From assembly GCA_015179045.1 (NCBI GenBank), contig WHUZ01000284.1, forward strand, positions 1 to 15,143: a stretch of DNA of 15,143 nt. Direction: 5' to 3'. This DNA is from Kalaharituber pfeilii. Lineage: Eukaryota > Ascomycota > Pezizomycetes > Pezizales > Pezizaceae. A program made the translations under genes and the position numbers. Each line of letters opens with the position of its first letter. Position 1 is the first letter of the stretch. The notes under the pieces are model-generated. The model searched no databases. It was not told the origin of the DNA and worked only from the letters and a program-made list of their open reading frames with translations. Below, in pieces: positions 6,387-14,714 of this stretch.

Positions 6387-8478
6387 TCATCGAGAGTGGT
6401 GATGCGTGACGCTAGACTACGAGCCTATATTCCAGCTGAGTCTCCTTTGTTTTCTTGTTTAATTTTCCTTACCTCCTTTTTGTCTTCCTTCTTGTCATCA
6501 TCTCTCTTCCTCTTAGTACCCGACTGATTAGTTGGCTGGGTCGTCTTCCACTCCTTCACGATTTCCGTAGCCACGCATTTGCTGAAAGTGTGGCCTTTTC
6601 TTCCACAGTGAGAGCATTTCCCATCAGCCTTCCATTTGGCGCTGAGTTCTTGGAGGAGTCGGGGAGGTATGGGCTGGGCTTAGAGGTCGTAGTTTCTATA
6701 CTGTCCTTCTTCTTTTCTGAAGATTGTTTCCCCTTTGAATGGCCACTAGGTTTGTTACCACAACTGTGACCCACAACTTGCGTTGTTCGCTCGTCCCGCA
6801 ACCCAACTGCTATTACATGTTTGCACCAATCATCAAGCAATTCATTGGGTACTCCTAGCTGCATGAGGAAGAATTGGGCAATATTTCTTTTCAACCCTTT
6901 GACCACCTTGTCCTTGAACGTTTTTTCGTCATAATTGGCTAGGTGGTTCATTTTCTTCATGGCATTGATATAGTCTATGATTTTGCCCTTCTGCGTATAG
7001 GTGTCGAGTTTATCTCATATTTGCTGCTCTTGTATGTGGATTCCCATTCCCTCTGCCAAATCGTCCATCCATTTCTCCAATGTGGTATGTTTCCGAGCCC
7101 CCGGACCCATGTACATATGTTTGTTTTGGCTATACTATTCTGCTGCCTCCTTGGTTAGAGATTGGGATGCATACAGAATTTTGGTATCTTCTTCAGCAAA
7201 GGTTCGGCGGTGCTCTCGGAGGTATACTAAGTCTATTACTTCGGACTTCCATACTTGTAGTCTGTCCAGGTTGCCATCCCAAGTTCTTAGAGTCGGGAGG
7301 CGGGCGAATGGGATGTACTGGCCAGTGGGTTCGGGTTCAGGTGAATCCCATTGTCTGGTTTTATGCCTGGCTTTCTTTCTTGGAAGAGTAGATGGTGCTG
7401 GTCGGATGGAGAGAACAGTGGTCACTGTTCATAATGGAGATGGTGATCTAGTTGGCGGTCGGAAGGGCGGAAGTTTGACTTCAAGAGCTGTTATTTTGTC
7501 TTCCAGCTCTTTATTCTGGTTCTTGAGAGAGGTGATTTCTGCTTCTAATATTGTTACCTGTCCTTGACCAGCTCTAATAGCGTCTTCTTGGGATAGGATT
7601 TTTCCTTCTAGATCCTTCTGCTCGGCCTTCTGCTTGTCGAGGAGGATTCTAGCGTCCTGTAGTTGAGACTCCAAGGCGGCAATCATGGCTCTTTTCTCGT
7701 CTAAGGCCTTGATAATAGTAGCATTAGCATCCTTTGTGTACTGCTGCTCTAGGTTCCGTATCTTTTCTGTGGTATCTGCCTCCTACTTGAGTTTGGCAGT
7801 CTCCATTTCAAGTCGGTACTTCTCGGCGGCGGCTAAGACTGTTGCTTCGTGATCGGCTTTTTCCTTCCCTAGCTGTTCCCGAAGCTTGGTTTCCCAAGCT
7901 TGGGCTTCGGCTTGGATTTGTGCTTCATAACGTTGCTTGTACTTGTTAGCATCGTGCTTGAGCTGCTATTGGAGATTGATGAATTCCTGTTTTAGGAATT
8001 CGGCTTCTAATTCTTCTTTTCGGTCAACGTCCATTGCTACCGATAGTTCTGTGGGTAGTAGGCGGCTTATCTCGCTTCGGGTTTTTTTAAGCTCATCTGC
8101 TATATCTTCTTTAAGCTGTGAAACTAAATTCCACACCCATGAGGAGAATTGTGCTATTAGTGAGCTGACATGTCCCGGATTCATTGCCTCTAAGATAGAA
8201 ATCAGAAGGATAAGCTTCTCTTATCTCTGTAGGATCAATTGATCCACACGGCTTTGGTGGATCTGAATCCAATTTAGTTCTTGAGTGTCCTTAATGCGCA
8301 ATTGCTGGGACTGAGACTTTGTTCGAGGCCGGAGTCCTGGTCTTGGAGTGGTGGTGAGGGCCGATTGTGCTGCTTCTGCACTGGAATCCGAATCCACTTC
8401 ATCTTTAGATCTCCAATAGACTAGTTCGTTCCCAGCAGTCAATAGCTTGGGAATCACAGAGAAGTTGTAGGACGCCAT
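6368..8478 (-). pseudogene. E2 gag, degenerate, with coiled coil and CCHC knuckle
   Basis: An ATG at 8478 begins a frame that stays the same to about 6680 but is broken by stops at 8221-8223 (TAA), 7966-7968, 7783-7785 and 7135-7137 (TAG), and 7429-7431 and 7015-7017 (TGA). The first ~85 residues are followed by a very long Glu/Lys/Leu/Ala-rich heptad region (about 8150-7450), a strong coiled coil. A Gag core follows, including LRTWDGNLDRLQVWKSEV (about 7280) and a segment from about 6960. Near 6670 the reading shifts by one base, after which the knuckle CSHCGRKGHTFSKC (C-X2-C-X4-H-X4-C, about 6616-6575) is clear. After one more TAG (6425-6427) the frame ends at TAG 6368-6370, just behind GAA AAC. 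Gag core plus one knuckle is typical of Ty3/Gypsy; the coiled coil is unlike E1. Confidence 0.75.
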
Positions 8479-8515
8479 TGTTAGTTATTTGTGAGGTTGT
8501 GGCGAAACGAGACCC

Positions 8516-8525
8516 AACAAATATA
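8516..8525 (-). other. Putative self-priming primer-binding site of E2
   Basis: One base after the LTR end the minus strand reads TATATTTGTT. Its perfect complement AACAAATATA occurs on the same strand at 8647-8638 inside the LTR, downstream of the TATA box. Flanking bases extend the match as CCC(T)AACAAATATA against TATATTTGTTGGG with one bulged base. There is no TGG tRNA-type site at the LTR edge. This is the arrangement seen in E1. Confidence 0.55.
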
Positions 8526-8526
8526 G

Positions 8527-8818
8527 TGTTAAGGGGTACGTTGGGGGTAAGCCGTTTACTAAATAACTAAGTACAACGTGAAATATAATTAAATATAAGT
8601 CACAGAAAATAAAGTAGTTAAGGTAGTAAGAAAGCTTTATATTTGTTAGGGTTGAGTTCCGGGTCCTTGCTCTTCTAACTCCGGTGGGTCAGGCTTCTAT
8701 TTATACAAAATGTAGTTCTTCAAAGCTGTTAACAAATTCAGTTTGAACGGGTTCTGGGGATCGAGCCAGACCCTGAAAAAAGCCAAGTGACAGCCTTTCT
8801 TTTTGACCAACCCTTACA
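8527..8818 (-). repeat. 5' LTR of E2 (292 bp)
   Basis: On the minus strand it runs from TGTAAGGGTTGG (8818) to CCCCTTAACA (8527). TGT-AAGGG and CCCTT-AACA form an imperfect inverted terminal repeat. It holds a clear TATA box and is followed by a 48-nt leader and the gag ATG. The sequence outside its 5' end is TTTAT on the minus strand (8823-8819), the expected target duplication; the partner copy is not in the window. Confidence 0.75.
8697..8705 (-). promoter_or_regulatory. TATA box of E2 LTR
   Basis: TATAAATAG on the minus strand, a near-consensus TATA box, lies 113 nt into the LTR. The putative transcript start, as judged from the self-complementary segment at 8647-8638, is about 50 nt downstream. 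Confidence 0.7.
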
Positions 8819-8825
8819 ATAAATC

Positions 8826-9144
8826 CTAGAACAACAAATACGAGAACTTGAAACCTCTAATGCAAGCCTCTATCTAAAAATACCATCATAACTCCGATCT
8901 CTATGCAAAGATCGATGATATAAGAAAATAAGAAAAGGTTATCGTATAACGAATAGTACAACAGAAGCTGCCGGAAGAGTTAGTAACCAAGATTGCTAAT
9001 CTTAGTAGTTACTTACTTCTTAACCGAAGAAGTTCCACTACCACAGACCTGACTAGTATCGGGTTAGCTAAACTTCCGACTGGTAGGCTTTATAGTTGGT
9101 AGTACCTTTTGACGACACTTAAACAAGACAGTATTATAGCATGA
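8826..9144 (+). pseudogene. Decayed protein-coding fragment, plus strand, unidentified
   Basis: Between the E2 LTR and the E3 gag end, the plus strand reads like a broken protein. LEQQIRELETSNASLYLKI (from 8826) is followed by a one-base shift near 8884. The next frame reads NSDLYAKIDDIRK, a TAA (8929-8931), EKVIV, a TAA (8947-8949), then about 49 residues beginning RIVQQKLPEELVTKIANLSS, ending SW-TAG near 9100. A final short piece stops at 9142-9144. The Leu/Glu/Lys-rich start suggests a coiled coil. I do not recognise the family. It opposes the three retroelements, so it may be a remnant of another element; chance resemblance is possible. Confidence 0.4.
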
Positions 9145-10942
9145 GAACGATTATGCCTGTAACACTCTCAACTCTTTGTCTTCTTCTATTTGGACCGGCT
9201 TCTTCATCACTTATCTCTTCCACTCTTGGTTGTTTATCTACCATGGCTAACAGCTGTGCTTTCTCTTCAAATGTCAGTCTATCGATCATACTTACCAATT
9301 TTCCTCTATTATCCATTATTTCTATCATATTTGCCTCCATTCTTCCACTTCCTTCTTCTAGCTCCTTTGAGTCATGGTAATAGCTAACTGCTGCTGCTGC
9401 AGCTATTGGTACTGAAGGAGGTTGTACACCACTCATAGGTAATCCTCCCATTTGCCTACTATTGGCTACAAATTGTCCTCCTATCTGTCCCATCCTCTCT
9501 CATTTAAGTTCTGCATTTCTAGAGATAATATTTCGCAACTTAGCTTGTTCTTCTTTAGGTAAGGGGTTACCATTGCATGAGTAAGATAAGTTCCCCTTTC
9601 CTCCACATCGAGTACAAGTTTTATTTTCATCTCTATTCTGTTGCCATCCTTGGAGCCCAACTGGTCCCATCTGTCTACCTCTATAGTTTCCTCCATTCTT
9701 TAATTCTTGTACAGTTTCCATCATTATTGATGCTATTCTTTCCATTCACTCCTGTGATTTTATAAGCTCCTTCAAGTTGTATGAGTCCATACCATCTGTC
9801 TCACTTCCCAGCTGACTATCCTTTTCTTGAGATGGTGTCTTTATCATGTCTTGTCCTCTTCTACCTTTAATACTTTTCTGAAAAGTACTAATAGCTTCCT
9901 CTAAGGTACAGTCATCTTCCAACGTAGAGCTAACAGCTATTCGTACCATACTATTAGCAATACCTGCTAAAAAATTAGTTCTTAGAGTCTCATCATGTTG
10001 ATTTCCTAGGATAGTATTTAGTTCATATATCTTTTCAATATACTCTTCATTAGAAAGGTGTCCTTGGTTTAGGTGCTACATTTCATTCTATGCCTTAGTG
10101 AGTTCATTAGATGCCTTTGTTCTTCTCACTGGAAATCGACGTTTTATTGATGCAAGAGCAGCTTCTACTGTATTCCTTACTGTAGTAGGAAGTTCAGTCC
10201 ACCACTACTTAGCCTTCCTTTCAAGTAGGTTTTTTAATATAGTCAGCTTTGTTCTTTACAAATAAGCAGTATTACCTTCCATTCCTATACTTCCTTCCAT
10301 GAGTGAAAAATATGCTTCTACCGACTCAACAAAGTCAGTAACTGATTCACCTGAGTTTCCACCAAACTTCTTTGGTTTAGCTAACTCTGGCATATATCCC
10401 ATATTACTAGTACTTGGAGAATCATTTTGACGAATCATATTGGTAGGATTAGATGTAGATCCTCTCTCCATCAGTTCAGGTTTCATGTGAGAGATATTAG
10501 TTGAATTAGTAGTTTTATCTTGACTTTGTTGAATTTGGGAACTATAATTATTTTGACTACTATTAGCTTCACTCTGTAGCTGGGATGGATTACCAGTGAT
10601 CCTATAGTCTTTCCACTCTAGAGGTTGCTTAGTCTTATATTCTCGTTCCAATATCTTATCTCTCCTTTGAACTGCCTGTTCAAATAGTTTGAGAGCTTCA
10701 CGCTGCCTTGGACTTTCCAGAGTTGCAGTTTCAGAGTAATCAGATTAGGGATCAAAAGGCTCAACCGAAACGAAATCGAAACCGAACGTATTCGATGCTG
10801 TTATCCTACCCTGTTTCTTGTCTTGAAGAAGCCTTCCTAGGACTGCCAAATCTGTGGAAGGGTTTTCTTCGTTAACAAGAAATTTTGTATTATTCAGTGT
10901 AGGTTGGTTTTCTCAGAATCTCTCGTGCGTCCCCCCTCTCAT
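9134..10942 (-). pseudogene. E3 gag, degenerate, with altered zinc knuckle
   Basis: A single frame extends from a possible ATG at 10942 to a stop at 9134-9136 with no frameshift. It carries in-frame stops at 10913-10915 and 9746-9748 (TGA), 10745-10747 and 10256-10258 (TAA), 10205-10207, 10088-10090 and 10076-10078 (TAG), and one near 9497 (TGA). The Gag core is visible as PKKFGGNSGESVTDFVESVEAYF (near 10350), WWTELP (about 10200), RRTKASNELTKA and HLSNEEYIEKIYELNTILGN (about 10050). A basic/polar segment is followed by the knuckle CTRCGGKGNLSYSC (about 9615-9574), in which Asn replaces the zinc-binding His. An Ala-rich and acidic tail closes it. No protease or RT follows in the window, so E3 is truncated or interrupted. 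Its superfamily is not certain; retroelement Gag is the safest statement. Confidence 0.75.
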
Positions 10943-11083
10943 ACATTCATGACCTACCCCCCAATTCCCGGTTTCGGCAATCAGCCTACTTTCGGTAACA
11001 TGCTTGTATGCACTGCCACAGTGTGGCTGCCTTAGAAACCTGCCAAGCTGTCGAGTATTACTATATTAAAAACATTGCTGGCA

Positions 11084-11266
11084 TTGAAAAGGTTTTCTCG
11101 ACTGAAATTTGGTATGGGCGACCCTCTAACTCCTCACTCTGTAGAATCAGCTCCGAATTTAGCAATTTATACAAGACCCAACGAGGGCCCAAGCGACCTT
11201 ACCAGCACTCAATTCAGTAACCCAAGGGAGAGCCCAGTACGTATCTGGCTCCTCCCCTTTTCAACA
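11084..11266 (-). repeat. Possible 5' LTR remnant of E3
   Basis: The minus strand reads TGTTGAAAAGGGG from 11266, and CCTTTTCAA ends at 11084, giving a 9-bp inverted match (TTGAAAAGG/CCTTTTCAA). A TATA box lies between, about 94 nt in. The position, 142 bp upstream of the E3 gag start, fits a ~185-bp LTR. The expected CA at the end is not present and no second LTR is visible, so this is tentative. Confidence 0.4.
11165..11171 (-). promoter_or_regulatory. TATA box in possible E3 LTR
   Basis: The minus strand reads TATAAAT here within GTATAAATTGC, about 230 nt upstream of the putative E3 gag start. Confidence 0.4.
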
Positions 11267-11360
11267 CCATAAACTTAATCTCAATTCCATAATGTACTAA
11301 CCATAGCAGTTTAGACATGCTGCGATATTGCCAAATTGAGTTAATTGACTATCTTTATGC

Positions 11361-11625
11361 CATTGGGCATATTGGGCGCACGTATGAGACTTGGAATTGT
11401 AGAATACATGTAGTATGTTGAGCATGTTAAGCATATTGAGCACATTAAGCATTTGAGCACGTTGCGTGCGCTTATGAGATGTAGATACATTGAGCATATT
11501 AAGCATAGTGAGTGTGCGCACATGAGATGTAGAACACATTGGGCACATTAAGAATGTCGAGTATGTTGAGCATGTACATGAAATGTAAAACATATTGGGC
11601 ACATTGCTCATATTGAGCACGTTGA
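11361..11625. repeat. Degenerate array of a 9-bp motif, YRTTGAGCA
   Basis: Runs such as TGTTGAGCATGTTAAGCA and TATTGAGCACATTAAGCA (11413-11450) show a unit of about 9 bp, CATTGAGCA or CATTAAGCA. A higher-order segment with ATGAGATGTAGA recurs near 11474 and 11522, and as ATGAAATGTAAA at 11578. The minus strand translates to Met/Leu/Asn-rich peptides (MLNVLNM-like), a direct result of the 9-bp unit and not evidence of a gene. Confidence 0.8.
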
Positions 11626-11885
11626 GCACGTTCCAATGCCGGTGGCAGGATTATTTGCGTTGTAGGTACAATGGAGGACATTTTGAGCACATTGAGCAAT
11701 GAGCATGTCACAATATCAGTGGCAGGATTACTTGCATTATGGACAAATGGAGGACATTTTGAGCACATTAAGTACGTTGCGGCGCCAGCAGCAGGATTAC
11801 TTGCGTTGTGGGGGCAATGGGGACATTTTGAGCGCGTTGAGCATGTCGCGACGCGGGCAGCAGGATTACTTGCCTTATGGGCGCT
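11626..11885. repeat. 69-77 bp tandem repeat, about 3.5 copies
   Basis: The segment GCAGGATTACTTGCGTTRTGG starts at 11645, 11722, 11791 and 11860 (spacings 77, 69, 69). Between copies lie GGACATTTTGAGCAC and GTTGAGCATGTC, so the unit incorporates the 9-bp motif of the preceding array. The 69-bp period yields a 23-residue repeat (AGLLALW...) on the plus strand; I see no start context or composition that argues for translation. Confidence 0.8.
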
Positions 11886-12233
11886 AAGGGCGTAAACTAC
11901 CTTTTGTGATACGATAGGCGTGCCAAGCCAGAGAGTCAGGAAGCCAGAAATGCATCGTGTATCATGACACTTGCTGCCTCGTCATGACGCTGCTGATGCA
12001 ACCTCTTTTTTGCTGATAAAGTAGCACTTATGCCAAGAAACCATGGAGCAACTATAGCTCCATGGTTTCTTGGCATGATAAGATTCATGTCTAGTATGGG
12101 AAGTACCGCAATGGCGGCACACTTTTGCAGTGTAATAACAGTGCCCAGCGCCCCAGCGCCCTCGTGCTCATGGCACGGAGGGTGCAAACTCCCTTTTTTC
12201 CTGATGTTTCTACATTTGTGAGGAGCCAATTTT
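11886..12233. other. Gene-free spacer with a dispersed short motif
   Basis: No supported gene. A motif of the form GGGYGYAAACTMCCTTTTTT followed by CTGAT recurs diverged near 11889 (GGGCGTAAACTACCTTTTGT), 11995 (TGATGCAACCTCTTTTTT) and 12180 (GGGTGCAAACTCCCTTTTTT), on either side of the 20-bp-arm hairpin. The palindrome CGTCATGACG is at 11980-11989. The minus-strand open frame at 11936-12250 crosses the hairpin and is probably spurious. Confidence 0.5.
12030..12076. repeat. Perfect inverted repeat, 20-bp arms, 7-nt loop
   Basis: ATGCCAAGAAACCATGGAGC (12030-12049) is followed by AACTATA and then its exact reverse complement (12057-12076). A further CTTA/TAAG pair outside the arms could pair across a 3-nt bulge. 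It lies in a 350-bp stretch without a recognisable gene. It could be a fold-back element core, a recombination product or a small-RNA precursor; nothing here decides between these. Confidence 0.9.
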
Positions 12234-12295
12234 CGACATATTGAATACATACAAAGTGGTCTATTCTATACATGTGCTACGAAGGCATTTTTGAT
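12234..12295 (-). repeat. Single inverted copy of the 58-bp minisatellite unit
   Basis: CATACAAAGTGGTCTATTC through GAAGGCATTTTTGAT aligns along its whole length with the reverse complement of the unit that is tandemly repeated from 12412 (TGCAAAATGGTCTGTTTTCC...GAGGGCATTTCCAAC). It lies about 120 bp from the array in opposite orientation and is more diverged than the central copies. Confidence 0.6.
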
Positions 12296-12411
12296 ACCCT
12301 TACCTATAATACAAGGGTCGCAATGTGATTTCTACCTAGCTAAAGAACTGGCTTACCGTACCTGTATGATGTCAGGTAAGAAGCCGGCCCCAGTTTGCCA
12401 AGGGTAAGTAA

Positions 12412-13138
12412 AATAGCATGGGTGGCAAATATGTCGCAAATGCCCTCGTCGCGCATGTTAAAAACAGAGATGGTAAATATGTCACAAATGCCCTCATCAT
12501 AGACCATTTTGGAAAATAAACCATTTTGTGCATAGTAAATACGTTGGAAATACCCTCACCGTACATGTGGAAAGTAGACCGTTTTGCATATAGTAAGTAC
12601 GTCTGAAAATGCCCTCGCTGTGTATGTGGAAAACAGACCATTTTGCATATAGTAAATACATTAGAAATGCCTTCGCCGCGCTTGTGGAAAGTAGACCGTT
12701 TTGCACATAGTAAATACGTCGGAAATGCCTCGCCGTGCATGTGGAAAGTAGACCATTTTGCACATAGTAAATACGTTGGAAATGCCCTCACCGTGCATGT
12801 GGAAAACAGACCGTTTTGCATATAGTTGGAAATGCCCTTGCTGCGCTTGGGGAAAATAGTCTGTTTTGTACATAGTAAATACGTTGGAAATGCCTTCGCC
12901 GCGCATGTAGAAAACAGACTGTTGGAAATGCTCTCGCCGCACATGTGGAAAACAGACTGTTTTGCACATAGTAAATATGTTGGAAATGACCTTGCCGCGC
13001 ATGTAGAAAAGAGACCATCTTACGCATAGTAAATACATCGAAAATGTCCTTGTCGCACATGTAGAAAATAGGTCATTTTGCACACATTAAATAGGCTCCT
13101 CGCACATATATAAAATAAACCATTTTGCATATGGTAAA
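12412..13138 (+). repeat. 58-bp minisatellite, about 13 copies
   Basis: The unit begins GGAAATGCCCTCGCCGCGCA, continues TGTGGAAAACAGACCATTTT and ends GCACATAGTAAATACGTT. Copies begin near 12438, 12485, 12546, 12605, 12663, 12721, 12778, 12828, 12886, 12924, 12982, 13040 and 13095. Most spacings are 57-59 bp, with shortened copies at 12778 (50) and 12886 (38). Central copies (12546-12980) are most alike and the edges are more diverged, as expected from unequal exchange. The unit is not a multiple of three, so each copy changes frame; the long minus frame at 12372-12944 (FPTYLLCAKW-like) is a repeat artefact. Confidence 0.95.
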
Positions 13139-13353
13139 TGTAACAGATGATAGTAAACGTAGAGAGTTACCATCCGCCAGGCCAAAAAGACACTTAACCA
13201 GTGATACTCGCTAGTCCTCTGCGTGGCTTATATAGCACATTTTATAACTGCGATACCAGCGCCCGGCAGTCGTATATCACCTACATCGTATACGCATATA
13301 CTATACGCACATCCACCGACCGCCTGCCCTACAGTTGCAGTAAATCCGTAACA
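13139..13353 (+). mobile_element. Solo LTR (215 bp) inserted in the 58-bp array
   Basis: TGTAACAGATG (13139) to ATCCGTAACA (13353) has TG...CA ends and a near inverted repeat TGTAAC/GTAACA. It contains a TATA-like TTATATAG at 13228-13235. It splits one 58-bp unit: CATATGGTAAA lies to the left and the unit resumes as (G)CAAATACATT on the right. The flanking pentamers GTAAA (13134-13138) and GCAAA (13354-13358) are a 5-bp target duplication with one later change. No internal coding sequence is present, so it is a solo LTR left by LTR-LTR recombination. Its TGTAA start matches the E1 and E2 LTRs. Strand is taken from the TATA box and is uncertain. Confidence 0.75.
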
Positions 13354-13358
13354 GCAAA

Positions 13359-13590
13359 TACATTACAAAAGCTCTCATAACGCATGTTGAAAATAGACTA
13401 TTTTATGCATGTTAAATAGTCTCATCCCACATGGAGAAAATGGGTCATTTTCCAAATGTTAACTACACTACACATAGGCTCTTTGCAGATGTGGAAAATA
13501 GGTTCTTTTAGCATGTTGAATTTATTGGAATGACCACTTCACATATGAGAAAATGGGTCATTTTCGGCACGTTAAATGTGTTGAAAATGT
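13359..13590 (+). repeat. Diverged 58-bp repeat copies right of the solo LTR
   Basis: About four poor copies continue the array: GCATGTTGAAAATAGACTATTTT (about 13382), CACATGGAGAAAATGGGTCATTTT (about 13428), GCAGATGTGGAAAATAGG (about 13483) and CACATATGAGAAAATGGGTCATTTTC (about 13541). Divergence is much greater than in the main array, marking the aged edge. Confidence 0.7.
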
Positions 13591-14164
13591 GTATTGCTAA
13601 TTGGGATTATTACTTAACAAGGTAGTTAGAGTAGTTGTAGTTGCCGGAGGTTTTGTGATGAGAAGTACAGTAGTGTATAATGTTAGGTAAAAATTTGTAT
13701 GGGCTGTCGACGAAAAGTCCCCTAAATTGGGATAGGTTATTGACGAAAAGTCATATCTTTTTGGCATAGACTATTCTGAAAACTACTGAATCTATTTTCT
13801 ATGGAGTTTTTTGCCGTTGCTGCCAAGCTGTACCATGGCAAGGATATGACAGGGATAGCCTACTAGTATGAAAATTTACTCAAAAGTCGCTATCTTTAAC
13901 TGTAAATACAGTAAGATTTAGAGTATGAAATGTATTATTTTTTTTACATGGAAATATAGAGCAGACGTAGGGCTTTCATTTGAGGCCGGTTTGGAACATA
14001 ATCGGAGCAAAATTGCTTGTTGGGCGGGGATACGAAGTTGTATGTCTTACCGGGCTGTGAAAAAGCCCAACTTTCGCTGCCTAAACCCTACCCTTTGGCT
14101 ATGTAGAAGCGCGTGGGTGGAGTGCTTTTAGGGGAGGCTGTAGGGGTGACTTCTTCAGGTGTTA
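13591..14164. other. Gene-free stretch
   Basis: I see no gene here. The 11-mer GACGAAAAGTC occurs twice, at 13709 and 13742, 33 bp apart, with CCCCTAAATTGGG between. A T-rich tract lies near 13937. A more GC-balanced segment (about 13965-14130) holds the small hairpin GGGCT/AGCCC (14052-14056/14064-14068). The short plus-strand open frame at 13925-14131 has no recognisable domain. Confidence 0.5.
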
Positions 14165-14588
14165 AGTAGCTCTAGAGTATCTCTGACGCTCTCAAGCTAC
14201 TCTGAAGTGTCTCAAGTACTCTCAAGTAGATCTGGAGTATCTCTGCTCTTTCTAGTAGCTCTGAGGTGTCTCTGATGCACTCAAAGCAGCTTTAAAGTAT
14301 CTCTAGCGTTCTTAAAGTAGCTCTGAAAGTGTCTTTAGTGCTCTCAAGCAGCTCTAGAAGTGTCTCTGGTACTTTTAAGTAGCTCTGACAATATCTTCAG
14401 TACTCTTGAGGTAGCTCTAGAGTGCTTTGGAAGTTTTGAGTAGCTTTGAAGTAAACTTTACAAGTCTTAGAAGACTCTAAACGTAGCTCTGAAATAACTT
14501 TGAATGTCTTGAGTGCCTCTAAAATAGCTTTAAAGTAGTTCTAAAAGTCTTGAATAGCTCTAAGGTAGCTCTGGAGTAGCTCTAGCAA
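14165..14588 (+). repeat. About 30-bp minisatellite, AGTAGCTCTGAAGTGTCTCT-type
   Basis: Roughly 13 imperfect copies of AGTAGCTCTGAAGTGTCTCT followed by about ten bases ending CTCTCA. Periods are 29-31 bp at the left, becoming irregular to the right. Each unit itself seems built from three ~10-bp sub-units of the form AGTRNCTCT, suggesting growth from a short CT/AG-rich seed. Confidence 0.9.
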
Positions 14589-14714
14589 TGTTAAATAAAT
14601 GGCCAAATACAGGTCCCATGAGTGCCCAATTAGCGGCCCAATGCATAGTTGAATTCAACAACAACTGCTCTGCTCAATGCTGCTCCATGCTGTACAGCTG
14701 CCCTTCCGGTCTAC
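14589..14714. other. Spacer between two arrays
   Basis: Unique-looking sequence joining the 30-bp and 33-bp arrays; no gene or site is supported. Confidence 0.4.

Larger units (their letters stand above)
5520..8818 (-). mobile_element. E2: older LTR retrotransposon, interrupted by E1
   Basis: From right to left it has a 292-bp 5' LTR, a 48-nt leader, a degenerate gag, a gag/pol junction, protease and the first part of RT, ending abruptly at 5520 where the E1 LTR begins. The rest of its RT, RNase H and integrase should resume beyond the left end of E1, outside this window. Numerous in-frame stops show it is dead and older than E1. Confidence 0.85.

Noticed and set aside
8740..8780. T-arm-like GGGATCGAGCC near 8758, considered for a tRNA
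   Set aside because: No acceptor, D or anticodon stem can be formed around it; it lies inside the E2 LTR.
11671..11895. 74-residue plus-strand frame with AGLLALW repeats
   Set aside because: Explained by the 69-bp period; short, and the repeat extends outside the frame.
12372..12944. 190-residue minus-strand open frame with FPTYLLCAKW-like repeats
   Set aside because: It lies across the 58-bp minisatellite, whose period is not a multiple of three, so different copies are read in different frames; no conserved protein repeat results.
13925..14131. 68-residue plus-strand open frame
   Set aside because: No recognisable domain or neighbour support; its length is within chance expectation.
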